The notes beneath the pieces are model-generated. The model did not search any database. It saw only the letters and a program-made list of their open reading frames with translations, and had not been told where the DNA came from. This document shows positions 23,630-31,358 of a DNA stretch of 64,000 bases, piece by piece. Source of the stretch: JAJRRS01 sp965230275 (GTDB taxonomy: Bacteria > Planctomycetota > Phycisphaerae > Phycisphaerales > Phycisphaeraceae). The translations under genes and the position numbers were made by a program. The first letter of the stretch is position 1. Each line of letters opens with the position of its first letter. The DNA lies in contig CBDDKO010000002.1 of assembly GCA_965230275.1 (NCBI GenBank), positions 2,852,001-2,916,000 of the forward strand, given 5' to 3'.

Positions 23630-25068
23630 CACCGCCCCTCCCCTGCTGTCGCCGTGTCGTCGAACCCGTTCCCTCCGTGTGTGTCGATCCCGCGCTCGGC
23701 CAGGCAATGCTCCAGCTCGGCGATCAGTTCATCGCCCAACACGTGTTCGACCTGGTCGACCGTCCAGTCAATGTGGTTCGGCGCGATATCAGCATAAGTG
23801 ATCAGGTACTGCTCCCACAGGCGGTGGTTGCGGGCCACACGCTGACCGCGTTTCAGCCCGGCGTCGGTCGGTGCGAAACCCTGAGCCGTGAAGTGTCCGA
23901 GCCCGCGTCGGTGCAGGTGTACCGGCAACAAGCGCTTCAGCCACCAGCCCCAGGCGCGTTGATGCGCGACGTAGTGTACAGCCGTCGGGTCCAGCTGGGG
24001 CGAGCCGCCCTCGTGTGTGACCATATACGTCGTCTCGAGCAGGTGGTCGGAGGCGATCCCGAGCCTCAGCCGTAATTGGCGCAGCAGCGCCGCCGCCACA
24101 CCGCGCGACGGCGCGATCAGCAAGCTGATGCCGAAGATCACGCCGCTTGTCAGCACGATGACCGCGCCGGCCGGTTTACGCGGCAGTAACGCCGACGTTA
24201 CCGATCCGAAGTACCCGGACAACCCGCCGATCACCCCCGCCAGGATGACCAGGACCCACAACTTCTCTGTCCAGAACCGCGCCGACACCGCCGGGATAAT
24301 CAGCATCGCTACCACCAGGATCAGCCCTACAGCTTGCAAGCCCGCGACGGTAACGACCACGACCAGCGACATCATCAGCAGGTCGATCACGCTGACGGGC
24401 CAGCCATCGACTTTGGCAAACGCGTCGTTAAAGCAGACCATCGAGAACTCTTTAAGCAGGATGAATGCGGCGAACACCGCGGTCAGCGCGATCCCCGCCA
24501 TGATGCCTGCGTCGGTGGCGCTCATCGCGGCGGTCTGGCCGTAGATGAAGTGATTCAGCCCACCTGCGTTGCCCGAGCTCATCGACTGGATGATGCTGAG
24601 CACGACCACCCCCGCGCCGAAGAAGACGCTGAGCACGATCCCGATCGCCGCGTCCTCATGCAGCCGGGTGTGTCGTAATAGCCATTGAATCACCAGCACG
24701 CCCAGCACGCCGCTGACCGTTGCCCCTAATAGAAGTATCGGCAGGCTGCGTGCTTCCCACCCGAGGGCTGCGGCCGTCATAAACGCCAGACCGATCCCGG
24801 GCAGCGTGGCGTGAGATAAGGCGTCGGCCATCAATGAACGTTTGCGCAGCAGCGCGAACACGCCGACGATTCCTGCAGCGATCCCTAGCATCGTGGTGCC
24901 CAGGACGACGATCGTGGTGTTGTAACCGCTTTGAAACGTCAGCGTCTCGAAGACCTGCTGCCACGCCGGCCAGGCGTCGTTGATATCCTTGATCGACGCC
25001 GGGGCACGGTCGTGACCGAGTTCTGCGAGCAAGAACGGGATGGTGCCTGCACCGAGGTTCACGATCAC
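23629..25068 (-). CDS. Metal ABC transporter permease with C-terminal DtxR-like module, first permease
   Basis: 479 residues: an extra N-terminal periplasmic stretch of about 50 residues, an ABC-3 permease core (LLRKRSLMADALSHATLPGI), then a cytoplasmic tail of about 150 residues. The tail resembles DtxR, with LTxxG-like APTDAGLKRGQRVARNHRLWE and NHIDWTVDQVEHVLGDELI. The Glu-His ligand pair is present, but the first acidic ligand is Asp rather than Glu. GTG start at 25068 overlaps the ATPase stop as GTGA. The two unlike permeases presumably form a heterodimer. The tails could sense cytoplasmic metal and gate uptake; this is inference from the fold. Confidence 0.9.
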   Translation of the reverse strand: MIVNLGAGTIPFLLAELGHDRAPASIKDINDAWPAWQQVFETLTFQSGYNTTIVVLGTTMLGIAAGIVGVFALLRKRSLMADALSHATLPGIGLAFMTAAALGWEARSLPILLLGATVSGVLGVLVIQWLLRHTRLHEDAAIGIVLSVFFGAGVVVLSIIQSMSSGNAGGLNHFIYGQTAAMSATDAGIMAGIALTAVFAAFILLKEFSMVCFNDAFAKVDGWPVSVIDLLMMSLVVVVTVAGLQAVGLILVVAMLIIPAVSARFWTEKLWVLVILAGVIGGLSGYFGSVTSALLPRKPAGAVIVLTSGVIFGISLLIAPSRGVAAALLRQLRLRLGIASDHLLETTYMVTHEGGSPQLDPTAVHYVAHQRAWGWWLKRLLPVHLHRRGLGHFTAQGFAPTDAGLKRGQRVARNHRLWEQYLITYADIAPNHIDWTVDQVEHVLGDELIAELEHCLAERGIDTHGGNGFDDTATAGEGR

Positions 25069-25916
25069 GGCTCCCCTGACGCGGCGCGGGATACGGCCTC
25101 GGCGGCCTCGCTGAGCAGCGTCAACCGCCCGCCGTAGGTCTTGTGCAGGTTCTCGGGGGTGAACACATCGGCGACCGGGCCCGCGGCGACGATCCGCATG
25201 TTCAGCAGCACCACCTCGTCGAAGTATTCCGGCACGGTCTGTAGATCGTGGTGCACGGTGATGACGGTTTTGCCCTGCTCACGCAGTGTACGTAGGACGT
25301 CGATGATGGCCACTTCGGTCGCGGCATCGACGCCGGCGAAGGGTTCGTCCATGAAGTAGAGGTCGGCCTCCTGCGCCAGCGCACGGGCGAGGAAGACACG
25401 TTGCTGCTGGCCGCCGGAGAGCTGGCTGATCTGACGCTTCGCGTACGGCAGCATCCCGACGCGCTCCAGGCAATGTCGGGCGAAGGTCTTGTGCTTGCGC
25501 GAGACCGGCCGGCACCAGCCGATCTTTCGGTACCGCCCCATGCAGACCACATCGAGCGCGGACACGGGGAAGTCCCAGTCCACGGATTCACGCTGAGGTA
25601 CGTAGCCGATGCGCGAGCGCTGCTTGGCGTAGGTGTCGCCCCAGAACTCAACGACACCCGAGGCGCGCGGGACCAGGCCGAGGCATGCCTTGATAAGTGT
25701 GCTCTTACCCGCACCGTTCGGCCCGACGATCGCGATCAGCTTGTTCGGCGTCGCGTCGTAGTCCACGTCCCACAAGACCGGCTTGCGGTGGTAGGCGACC
25801 GTCAGGGCGTGGATCGACACGGGGCTGTCCGGCGAGTGTTCTGGGCGCTCCGACAGCGTCACCGTCACGCCGGGCTCAACGCTCTTGGTATGTAGCAGGG
25901 CTTGCTCGGGTGACAT
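25065..25916 (-). CDS. Metal ABC transporter ATP-binding protein (MntB/ZnuC-like)
   Basis: 283 residues. Walker A GPNGAGKSTLIKACLGL, Q-loop YVPQRESVDWDFPVSALDVV (the RESVDWDFP pattern is typical of manganese/iron-type importers), signature QLSGGQQQRVFLARAL, Walker B LYFMDEPFAGVD, H-loop VHHDLQTV. An N-terminal extension of about 30 residues precedes the domain. It lies 3 bases after the binding-protein gene and overlaps the next permease by 4. Energises import of Mn2+ or a similar ion. Confidence 0.92.
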   Translation of the reverse strand: MSPEQALLHTKSVEPGVTVTLSERPEHSPDSPVSIHALTVAYHRKPVLWDVDYDATPNKLIAIVGPNGAGKSTLIKACLGLVPRASGVVEFWGDTYAKQRSRIGYVPQRESVDWDFPVSALDVVCMGRYRKIGWCRPVSRKHKTFARHCLERVGMLPYAKRQISQLSGGQQQRVFLARALAQEADLYFMDEPFAGVDAATEVAIIDVLRTLREQGKTVITVHHDLQTVPEYFDEVVLLNMRIVAAGPVADVFTPENLHKTYGGRLTLLSEAAEAVSRAASGEP

Positions 25917-25919
25917 GGC

Positions 25920-26912
25920 TCACTCCTGTTCCAGCTTGCCCTGCATCCCGCCTTCGGGCACCTCGCCGCCAAGGGCCTTGGCGATCGTCGTGGCGTTGTG
26001 GTCGATCATGCCCAGGTACGTGCCTTCGTACGTGCCCGGCTCACCCATCGCATCACTGAACAGCTCGCCCCCGACCACGACGGAATGCCCACGGGCTTTG
26101 GCACCGGCGACCAGGGCGTTGATGTTGCGCTGCGAAACGGTGGACTCAACGAAGACCGCCTTGACGTTACGCGTGACCAGCAGGTCCACCAGATTCTCGA
26201 TGTCCTGCACGCCGGCCTCGGACTCGGTGCTGATGCCCTGGATGCCTACGACCTCATAGCCGAAGGTTCTGCCGAAGTAGTTGAACGCATCATGGGCGGT
26301 GACTAGCACGCGCTCGCCTTCGGGCACGGTGGCGAGGACCTTCTCAGCGTAGGCGTGCAGCTCGAGGATGCGCTCGATGGTGTCGTCGGCGTTGTCGGTA
26401 TAGACCTGCTCGCCGGCCGGATCGAATTCGATCAGCTTGTCACGCACCACCTCAACGGACTTCGCCCACGCAGAGGGGTCCATCCAGACGTGCGGGTCGT
26501 AATGCCCTTCCATGTCCTCGGGCTCCATCAGGTATTGCTCGTCGAGCAGCTCGGTGACGGCGTAGACGCGCTTGCCGGAGGTCGCGGCGCGGACCAGGGC
26601 GTCGGCCATCTTCCCTTCCAGCATGAGGCCGTTGTAGAAAATGACGTCCGCCTTCATCAGCTTGGCAATGTCGGTGCGGGTGGGCTTGTAGAGGTGCGGG
26701 TCGATGCCCTCCCCCATGAGACCGGCGACCTCAGCGCGGTCCCCGGCGACCTGACTCACAATGTCAGAGATCATCCCCACCGTCGCAACGATCTGGTAGG
26801 GCTTGTGCTCATTGGACGCGGCTTCCGAGGCTCGGCTGATGGAAGTCACGCCGGGGAGCATCAGGGACACTGCAACCATGAGGTACAGGACGATTAGCTT
26901 GTGGTGATACAC
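25920..26912 (-). CDS. Metal ABC transporter substrate-binding protein (TroA/MntA/PsaA family)
   Basis: 330 residues with an N-terminal signal peptide (residues 1-27). Cluster A-I binding-protein ligands are present: His in GIDPHLYKPTRTD, His in YDPHVWMDPSAW, Glu in VFVESTVSQ and Asp in MIDHNATTI, the His-His-Glu-Asp set typical of manganese or iron rather than the three-histidine zinc set. There is no long histidine-rich loop, which again speaks against zinc. First gene of the four-gene operon; a palindromic operator lies 89 bases before its ATG. Confidence 0.92.
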   Translation of the reverse strand: MYHHKLIVLYLMVAVSLMLPGVTSISRASEAASNEHKPYQIVATVGMISDIVSQVAGDRAEVAGLMGEGIDPHLYKPTRTDIAKLMKADVIFYNGLMLEGKMADALVRAATSGKRVYAVTELLDEQYLMEPEDMEGHYDPHVWMDPSAWAKSVEVVRDKLIEFDPAGEQVYTDNADDTIERILELHAYAEKVLATVPEGERVLVTAHDAFNYFGRTFGYEVVGIQGISTESEAGVQDIENLVDLLVTRNVKAVFVESTVSQRNINALVAGAKARGHSVVVGGELFSDAMGEPGTYEGTYLGMIDHNATTIAKALGGEVPEGGMQGKLEQE

Positions 26913-27000
26913 GATGATGGCCTTTCGTTTGTCGACCGACCAGCATCCCGATGTCGGGTGGGATCCGGGCCGATCTGTTTGGTAACTCTATACGACATAC

Positions 27001-27014
27001 TTTGGATATTCAAA
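27001..27014 (-). promoter_or_regulatory. Candidate DtxR/MntR-type operator, site 1 (metal ABC operon)
   Basis: TTTGGATATTCAAA, an imperfect palindrome 89-102 bases upstream of the binding-protein ATG. On the minus strand TTGAAT inside it could be a -35, with TATAGA 15 bases further as -10. It matches sites 2 and 3 in the outer TTTG and TCAAA. Confidence 0.6.
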
Positions 27015-27068
27015 CATCTACTTCTTATAACACCAACTACAGCCCCTCTGGAAGCGCTCCTGTGTTGA

Positions 27069-28358
27069 TCAGAAACTAACCCCTACGCGAACCCCGCCCA
27101 CGACCACATCCTCCAGGGAGGGGTCCCCCGACGGGTTATTAATCATCTGCAATTGCGGCTGAACATAGACGGCGTCGTTCACCTGCAAGCGGTAGTACAG
27201 CTCCACCGCGGTCTCATCCGCCCCGAAGCCGGCGCCGGGCTCGTCCGACAGGTCAACAGTGCTGACATACACCCCGGCGGTGTCATCGGGTCGGCCCGGT
27301 ATCGGCCCTCGACAAACCAGCCCGCCGGCGAGGTGCTGCCCGATCTCACTGACCATCTCGTCTGCCCAGCCGTACTGCGCAAAGACGTAGACGCCCGTTT
27401 CACTGTTCGGCCCGTCTGATTCAGTCAGCCGCTGTTCGGCGAGGAGGTAGAACCCGCCCGTCCCATCCGACCGGCCGCCGTCAAACTCATCGAAGTCCCC
27501 GCTGTGCCACCAGCCCCCCGCCGCGAACCGGCCCTCGTGCAGATCGCCCAGCTGATCCCAAGCCAGCTCGGCTTCGGCGATATGGAAGTAATCGCCCGAC
27601 CGGTCATCACTGAAAAACGTTGATGGGCCACGCGAACCGACCGCGACGCCATCGGGCCCAGCCGCGCCGTCATACAGCCCGTACCCGAGTGTCAGCGCAT
27701 GCGAATCATCATTAAAAACAGTGAAAAACACGTTTAAACTCATCGACGGATCGGGGTAGCTGGGGAACGTGAAGAGTGTCGGGCTGAACCCTGCCGAGGA
27801 GTTCGCGAAGTCCCCCGCCGCGTCGACGAAACCGAACTCTGTATTCGCATCGACCTTGCCGACCTTGATCCGGACCCGGTCATCCATGAGCAGTTGCTGG
27901 TACCACAGTTCGTACAAGACGCTCAGCGATCGGTCATTCTCAAGGTTCGAGTAGACCTGGATATCGCCGGTGTCGGCCGCCCCGCCCCGTTCGGCATTGA
28001 CGCTGAGAAACTGCAGGAACATGCTGCCGCCCTCGATCCCCGCCGCTTGCTGCATGTCCAGGTCGATGTCGAAGGTGAACAGGTGGCGGGATGATCCGTC
28101 TTCACGCACCCCGCCGTCCAGAACGTGCGAATACTCGGATGTTAATTCCGCCGCAAAGGTGACCCCGCCCGACTCGGCTTCTGCGCGTGACGCAGCCAAG
28201 ATCGAAGCGGGGGCGGCGTCCGTGCTGAGATTCTCCGATCCGGGACTAAGGGCGACGGCATCAGCGGCCCCGAGCCCAAGACAGCCGATCGCGAGAACCC
28301 AGCCGATGCGGTTTGAGTGTGAAGGTCGTAAGTCAGTAGGCAATTTCAGACGCAGCAT
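27069..28358 (-). CDS. OprB-like outer membrane porin, putative metal-regulated
   Basis: 429 residues with a signal peptide (about residues 18-36, ending ADAVA), then a beta-barrel pattern of alternating strands and a terminal Phe (VGGVRVGVSF), as needed for outer-membrane assembly. Blocks such as RIKVGKVDANTEFGFVDAAG, FFTVFNDDSHALTLGYGLYD and AVELYYRLQVNDAVYVQPQL fit the OprB carbohydrate-selective porin family. Its position between a metal importer operon and a DtxR-type regulator, with a shared operator 27 bases before ATG 28358, suggests that it lets metal ions through the outer membrane, as MnoP does in Bradyrhizobium. The family match is reasonably firm; the metal role is inferred. Confidence 0.85.
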   Translation of the reverse strand: MLRLKLPTDLRPSHSNRIGWVLAIGCLGLGAADAVALSPGSENLSTDAAPASILAASRAEAESGGVTFAAELTSEYSHVLDGGVREDGSSRHLFTFDIDLDMQQAAGIEGGSMFLQFLSVNAERGGAADTGDIQVYSNLENDRSLSVLYELWYQQLLMDDRVRIKVGKVDANTEFGFVDAAGDFANSSAGFSPTLFTFPSYPDPSMSLNVFFTVFNDDSHALTLGYGLYDGAAGPDGVAVGSRGPSTFFSDDRSGDYFHIAEAELAWDQLGDLHEGRFAAGGWWHSGDFDEFDGGRSDGTGGFYLLAEQRLTESDGPNSETGVYVFAQYGWADEMVSEIGQHLAGGLVCRGPIPGRPDDTAGVYVSTVDLSDEPGAGFGADETAVELYYRLQVNDAVYVQPQLQMINNPSGDPSLEDVVVGGVRVGVSF

Positions 28359-28384
28359 GATCAATGAATACTCAAATAATAAAG

Positions 28385-28398
28385 TTTGAAAAGTCAAA
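28385..28398 (-). promoter_or_regulatory. Candidate DtxR/MntR-type operator, site 2 (porin gene)
   Basis: TTTGAAAAGTCAAA, perfect 5-bp half sites (TTTGA/TCAAA), 27-40 bases upstream of the porin ATG at 28358. Confidence 0.65.
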
Positions 28399-28468
28399 GT
28401 AACGTGTTAATTGTAGTATTTCGGCCTGTCATGGTCAAGTGAACCATAAAGGGGGCTGGGAACTCGAC

Positions 28469-28482
28469 TTTGAGCGGTCAAA
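28469..28482 (+). promoter_or_regulatory. Candidate DtxR/MntR-type operator, site 3 (regulator gene)
   Basis: TTTGAGCGGTCAAA, perfect TTTGA/TCAAA half sites, 43-56 bases upstream of the regulator ATG at 28525. Placed for autoregulation. Confidence 0.65.
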
Positions 28483-28524
28483 TGTCTACACTCGTCTCCC
28501 GCCACATAAGTATGTAGGGAACGC

Positions 28525-29211
28525 ATGCCCACCAGTACCGTCGAGAACTACCTGAAAACGATCTTCAGCCTTGGCCGGCAGGGTGCCAAGTCGCAGCGGG
28601 TGCCGCTCGGGCAGATCGCCGAAGGGCTTGGGGTGACCCCCGGGACGGTCACGACCATGATGAAGCACCTGGCCGAGAAGGGCTGGGTGGACTACGAAAC
28701 CCGTCGGGGCGTCCGGTTGACGGCCAGCGGGAAGCGACACGCGTCGCAGGTTCTGCGCCGGCACCGCCTGATCGAGCGTTTCCTGGTAGACGTCGTCGGG
28801 ATGGACTGGGCCCAGGTGCACCGCGAAGCCGAAGAGCTTGAGCACGCGGTGTCCGATGCGCTGCTGCAGCGGATCGACGAGATGCTCGGCTTCCCGGACC
28901 GTGATCCACACGGCGACCCGATCCCCTCGGCCGAGGGCACCATCCCGGATCAACGGCTGATCCCCCTATCCGAGTGCGAGATGGGGGACTACATCGTTGT
29001 GCGTGTCGTTGGTGACGAGTCGGCGTTCCTGGCGTGGCTGGATGAGCAGGCGCTTCGGCCGGGCCAGGAAGTCAGTGTGCTGGCGCGCGACGAGTTCGCC
29101 CAGACACTTCAGATCAAGACCGGCCGAGGTGATCAGCCGTTCGCGATCGGTGCCTCAGCGGCTGCGCGCCTGCTGACTAGATCCGCTGATACGCAGAGCG
29201 CGTCGGGTTAA
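28525..29211 (+). CDS. DtxR/MntR family metal-dependent transcriptional regulator
   Basis: 228 residues in three domains: winged helix (TVENYLKTIFSL, VPLGQIAEGLGVTPGTVTTM, RRGVRLTASGK), dimerisation/metal domain (RRHRLIERFLVDVVG, VHREAEELEHAVSD) and a C-terminal FeoA/SH3-like domain (about 150-220). In AEELEH the Glu stands where DtxR has the iron-site Cys, as in MntR, which favours manganese. However, the N-terminal ligand pair of MntR (Asp8, Glu11) is Asn and Lys here, so the metal is not certain. It would repress uptake genes when metal-loaded. Its own promoter and those of the adjacent importer and porin share a palindrome. Confidence 0.9.
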   Translation: MPTSTVENYLKTIFSLGRQGAKSQRVPLGQIAEGLGVTPGTVTTMMKHLAEKGWVDYETRRGVRLTASGKRHASQVLRRHRLIERFLVDVVGMDWAQVHREAEELEHAVSDALLQRIDEMLGFPDRDPHGDPIPSAEGTIPDQRLIPLSECEMGDYIVVRVVGDESAFLAWLDEQALRPGQEVSVLARDEFAQTLQIKTGRGDQPFAIGASAAARLLTRSADTQSASG

Positions 29212-30605
29212 TCTTGCAGGTCTTCTACGCTGTCACTAGATACACGGCAGACCTTCATTCCCAGCTTTTGGGTTGGCTGTGATGGTCCCTGTGCTGCGGT
29301 TGTGTCGGAATGATCGAGTGCGTCGATCACGCGTTTAATCCTCTCGATGCACACTTCTGCGATCGTATCGAAGCCCGACTCGGCGGTTGACGATCTGTGA
29401 TCGCAGGGTTCGTCGTTTTGCACGAGGATGAATCGTCGATCGCCGTTGTCGGCTGCATTAAGCTGCATGACGGCCTGGCCGAGGCTGCCTGAGCCTGCGA
29501 AGAAGTCTAAGGCGATGTCGCCCGGATCGAGGGACTGTTCACAGAAGTAGCGCAGCAGGCTGACGGGCTTGGGGAAGTCGAACACTTTTTTGCCGTCGAA
29601 CAGGGCCATCAGGTCTTTCGTGGCTTTCTCCGTCGAGTGCCAGCCCAGCGCGGTGACGGCGGCCTTGCGTGGGTTGCGGTAGCTGTTGAGGAACTTCTTC
29701 TGTCTGGGTGTGCCGGCCGGATCGGCGGGGAAGAGCACGCGTCGGTCGGCGATCATGTTATTCAACGTCGATTCAGCGAAGGCCCAGTTGGCGGTGAAGG
29801 TGTGGCCGGTGGCGGGGTCCGTGATGGTGAAGCGGTTGTCCTGGCTGCCGGTGGCTTTCATGCTTTCGCTGCGCCAGGGGCCGCGAGGATCGCTGTCGGG
29901 GTTGGCGAAGTCTTTCTCATCCCGGTCCAGGCCGCGCAGCCGCATGCGGGTTTTGTCTCGTGCGTAGCAGACAACGTACTCATGGTTAACCATGAGCAGG
30001 TTCCTGGGCGGGACGCCGCGGGCGGCACGTTTGGTCTGCCAGGTGAACACGGCAACGAAGTTATCTTCACCGAACACTTCATCGCAGAGCAGGCGGAGGC
30101 GAGGCAGTTCGTTGTCGTCGATGGAGATGAAGATGGCGGCGTCGTCGCGCATCAGCGGCCGGGCGGCGAGCAGACGTGGGTACATCATGTTCAGCCAGCC
30201 GGTGTGCGGATCGGCGTAATCAGGTGAGTTGTTGGCAGTGCCGTGCCCCCGATCCGGGTAGATGAATCGCCTGCCGGTGTTGTAGGGCGGGTCGATGTAG
30301 ATCATCTTGACCCGGCGGGCGTAGGCAGCATGCAGCAGTTTCAAGGACTCGAGGTTGTCGCCTTCGATGAACAGGTGCTCGGCCTTGGGGTTCCCGATCG
30401 CCAACCCGGGGCAGGGCTCGAGCCGGCCGATCGCCGGTCGGGCCGCCAACTCGGCCGCGACCGCTTTGCCGGGCCAGCTGAACCCCGTTCGCGCCGCACT
30501 TTCCGGGTCGGTTCGATCCGCCGCGATATCTGTCTGACTGAGCTTGTGGTTCACCTTGGCCATCTTAACGCCGGCGTCTTGGTGGGCCGACTGAGCACGA
30601 TTCAT
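29208..30605 (-). CDS. Type III-like (Mod) adenine-N6 DNA methyltransferase, apparently orphan
   Basis: 465 residues from ATG 30605. Beta-class order: LFIEGDNLESLKLL, catalytic DPPYNTGRRF (motif IV), FISIDDNELPRLRLLCDEVF, then the SAM site DFFAGSGSLGQAV (motif I) near the C-terminus, as in Mod subunits of type III restriction systems. No Res helicase-nuclease gene is adjacent, so it is solitary in this window. The start is uncertain: ATG 30710, 30605 or 30563 are all in frame. 30710 is only 3 bases from a divergent start, and none has a clear ribosome site. It converges with the regulator gene, overlapping by 4 bases. Confidence 0.88.
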   Translation of the reverse strand: MNRAQSAHQDAGVKMAKVNHKLSQTDIAADRTDPESAARTGFSWPGKAVAAELAARPAIGRLEPCPGLAIGNPKAEHLFIEGDNLESLKLLHAAYARRVKMIYIDPPYNTGRRFIYPDRGHGTANNSPDYADPHTGWLNMMYPRLLAARPLMRDDAAIFISIDDNELPRLRLLCDEVFGEDNFVAVFTWQTKRAARGVPPRNLLMVNHEYVVCYARDKTRMRLRGLDRDEKDFANPDSDPRGPWRSESMKATGSQDNRFTITDPATGHTFTANWAFAESTLNNMIADRRVLFPADPAGTPRQKKFLNSYRNPRKAAVTALGWHSTEKATKDLMALFDGKKVFDFPKPVSLLRYFCEQSLDPGDIALDFFAGSGSLGQAVMQLNAADNGDRRFILVQNDEPCDHRSSTAESGFDTIAEVCIERIKRVIDALDHSDTTAAQGPSQPTQKLGMKVCRVSSDSVEDLQD

Positions 30606-30713
30606 CCGGGGCAGATTCCAGGCGGTCGGCGGCAATAAATCGCCTTTAGTGCCGTTGGACTGGGTAAGGATAGGTACGTCATCATTTAATAGCTTGATCC
30701 AGAAAGGCATGTC

Positions 30714-31322
30714 ATGAATAAGCTTACATCAATTATCCCGCTGCTGGCCCTGTCGGTGGTGTTTCTTTTTGCTGGCACGGGTATGGCTCAGCCGGGCGGA
30801 TCAGAAGGCGAAGGCCGGGGGGGCGATCGGCGGGGTGATCGTGGCCGGATGAACTTCCAGGACATGACCGAAGAGCAGCGCCAGCAGATGATGGAGCGGT
30901 TCCAGGAGCGTCGCAAGCAGATGGAACAACAGCAGAACGAGCGTCTGCGTGAACGGCTGGAGCTGAGCGAGGAGGAGTTTGACGTGTTAGAACCCATGAT
31001 CGCCAAGGTCCGCCAGCTCAGCGGTGAATCCATGATCGCGGGGCGCGGCTTCTTCGGAGGCCGTGGCGGCGGGGGTGGATTCAATCCCTTCGCCAGCGAG
31101 ATGTCCCCGCAGGGCCAGGCCGTGACCGACACGACCAGCGCGCTGCGAGAGACATTGGAAGACGAGGCGGCTACGAGTGATCAGATCAAAGAGAAGCTGG
31201 AAGCGTTACGCAAAGCCCGTCGGGCGATGCAGGATGCGCTCCGTCAGGCCCGCGAGGAGCTCCGCGACTTCCTGACACCGAAGCAGGAAGCACAGCTGGT
31301 GGTCAGCGGTATGCTTGACTGA
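30714..31322 (+). CDS. Secreted helical Glu/Arg/Gln-rich protein (Spy/CpxP-like)
   Basis: 202 residues: signal peptide (1-25, ending GMAQ), a Gly/Arg/Asp-rich linker, a long charged helix (MTEEQRQQMMERFQERRKQM...), a glycine-rich hinge (RGFFGGRGGGGGFNPF) and a second helical part (LRETLEDEAATSDQIKEKLE, LRDFLTPKQEAQLVVSGML). The L-T-P-x-Q-x-x-L ending and LSEEEFDVLEPMI resemble Spy/LTXXQ periplasmic chaperone-like proteins. It stands 36 bases before gspE on the same strand, so it may be co-transcribed with the secretion genes. Function not known. Confidence 0.7.
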   Translation: MNKLTSIIPLLALSVVFLFAGTGMAQPGGSEGEGRGGDRRGDRGRMNFQDMTEEQRQQMMERFQERRKQMEQQQNERLRERLELSEEEFDVLEPMIAKVRQLSGESMIAGRGFFGGRGGGGGFNPFASEMSPQGQAVTDTTSALRETLEDEAATSDQIKEKLEALRKARRAMQDALRQAREELRDFLTPKQEAQLVVSGMLD

Positions 31323-31358
31323 TTCATCAATCATGGGGGCGGCCCCGAGAGACGCCTG

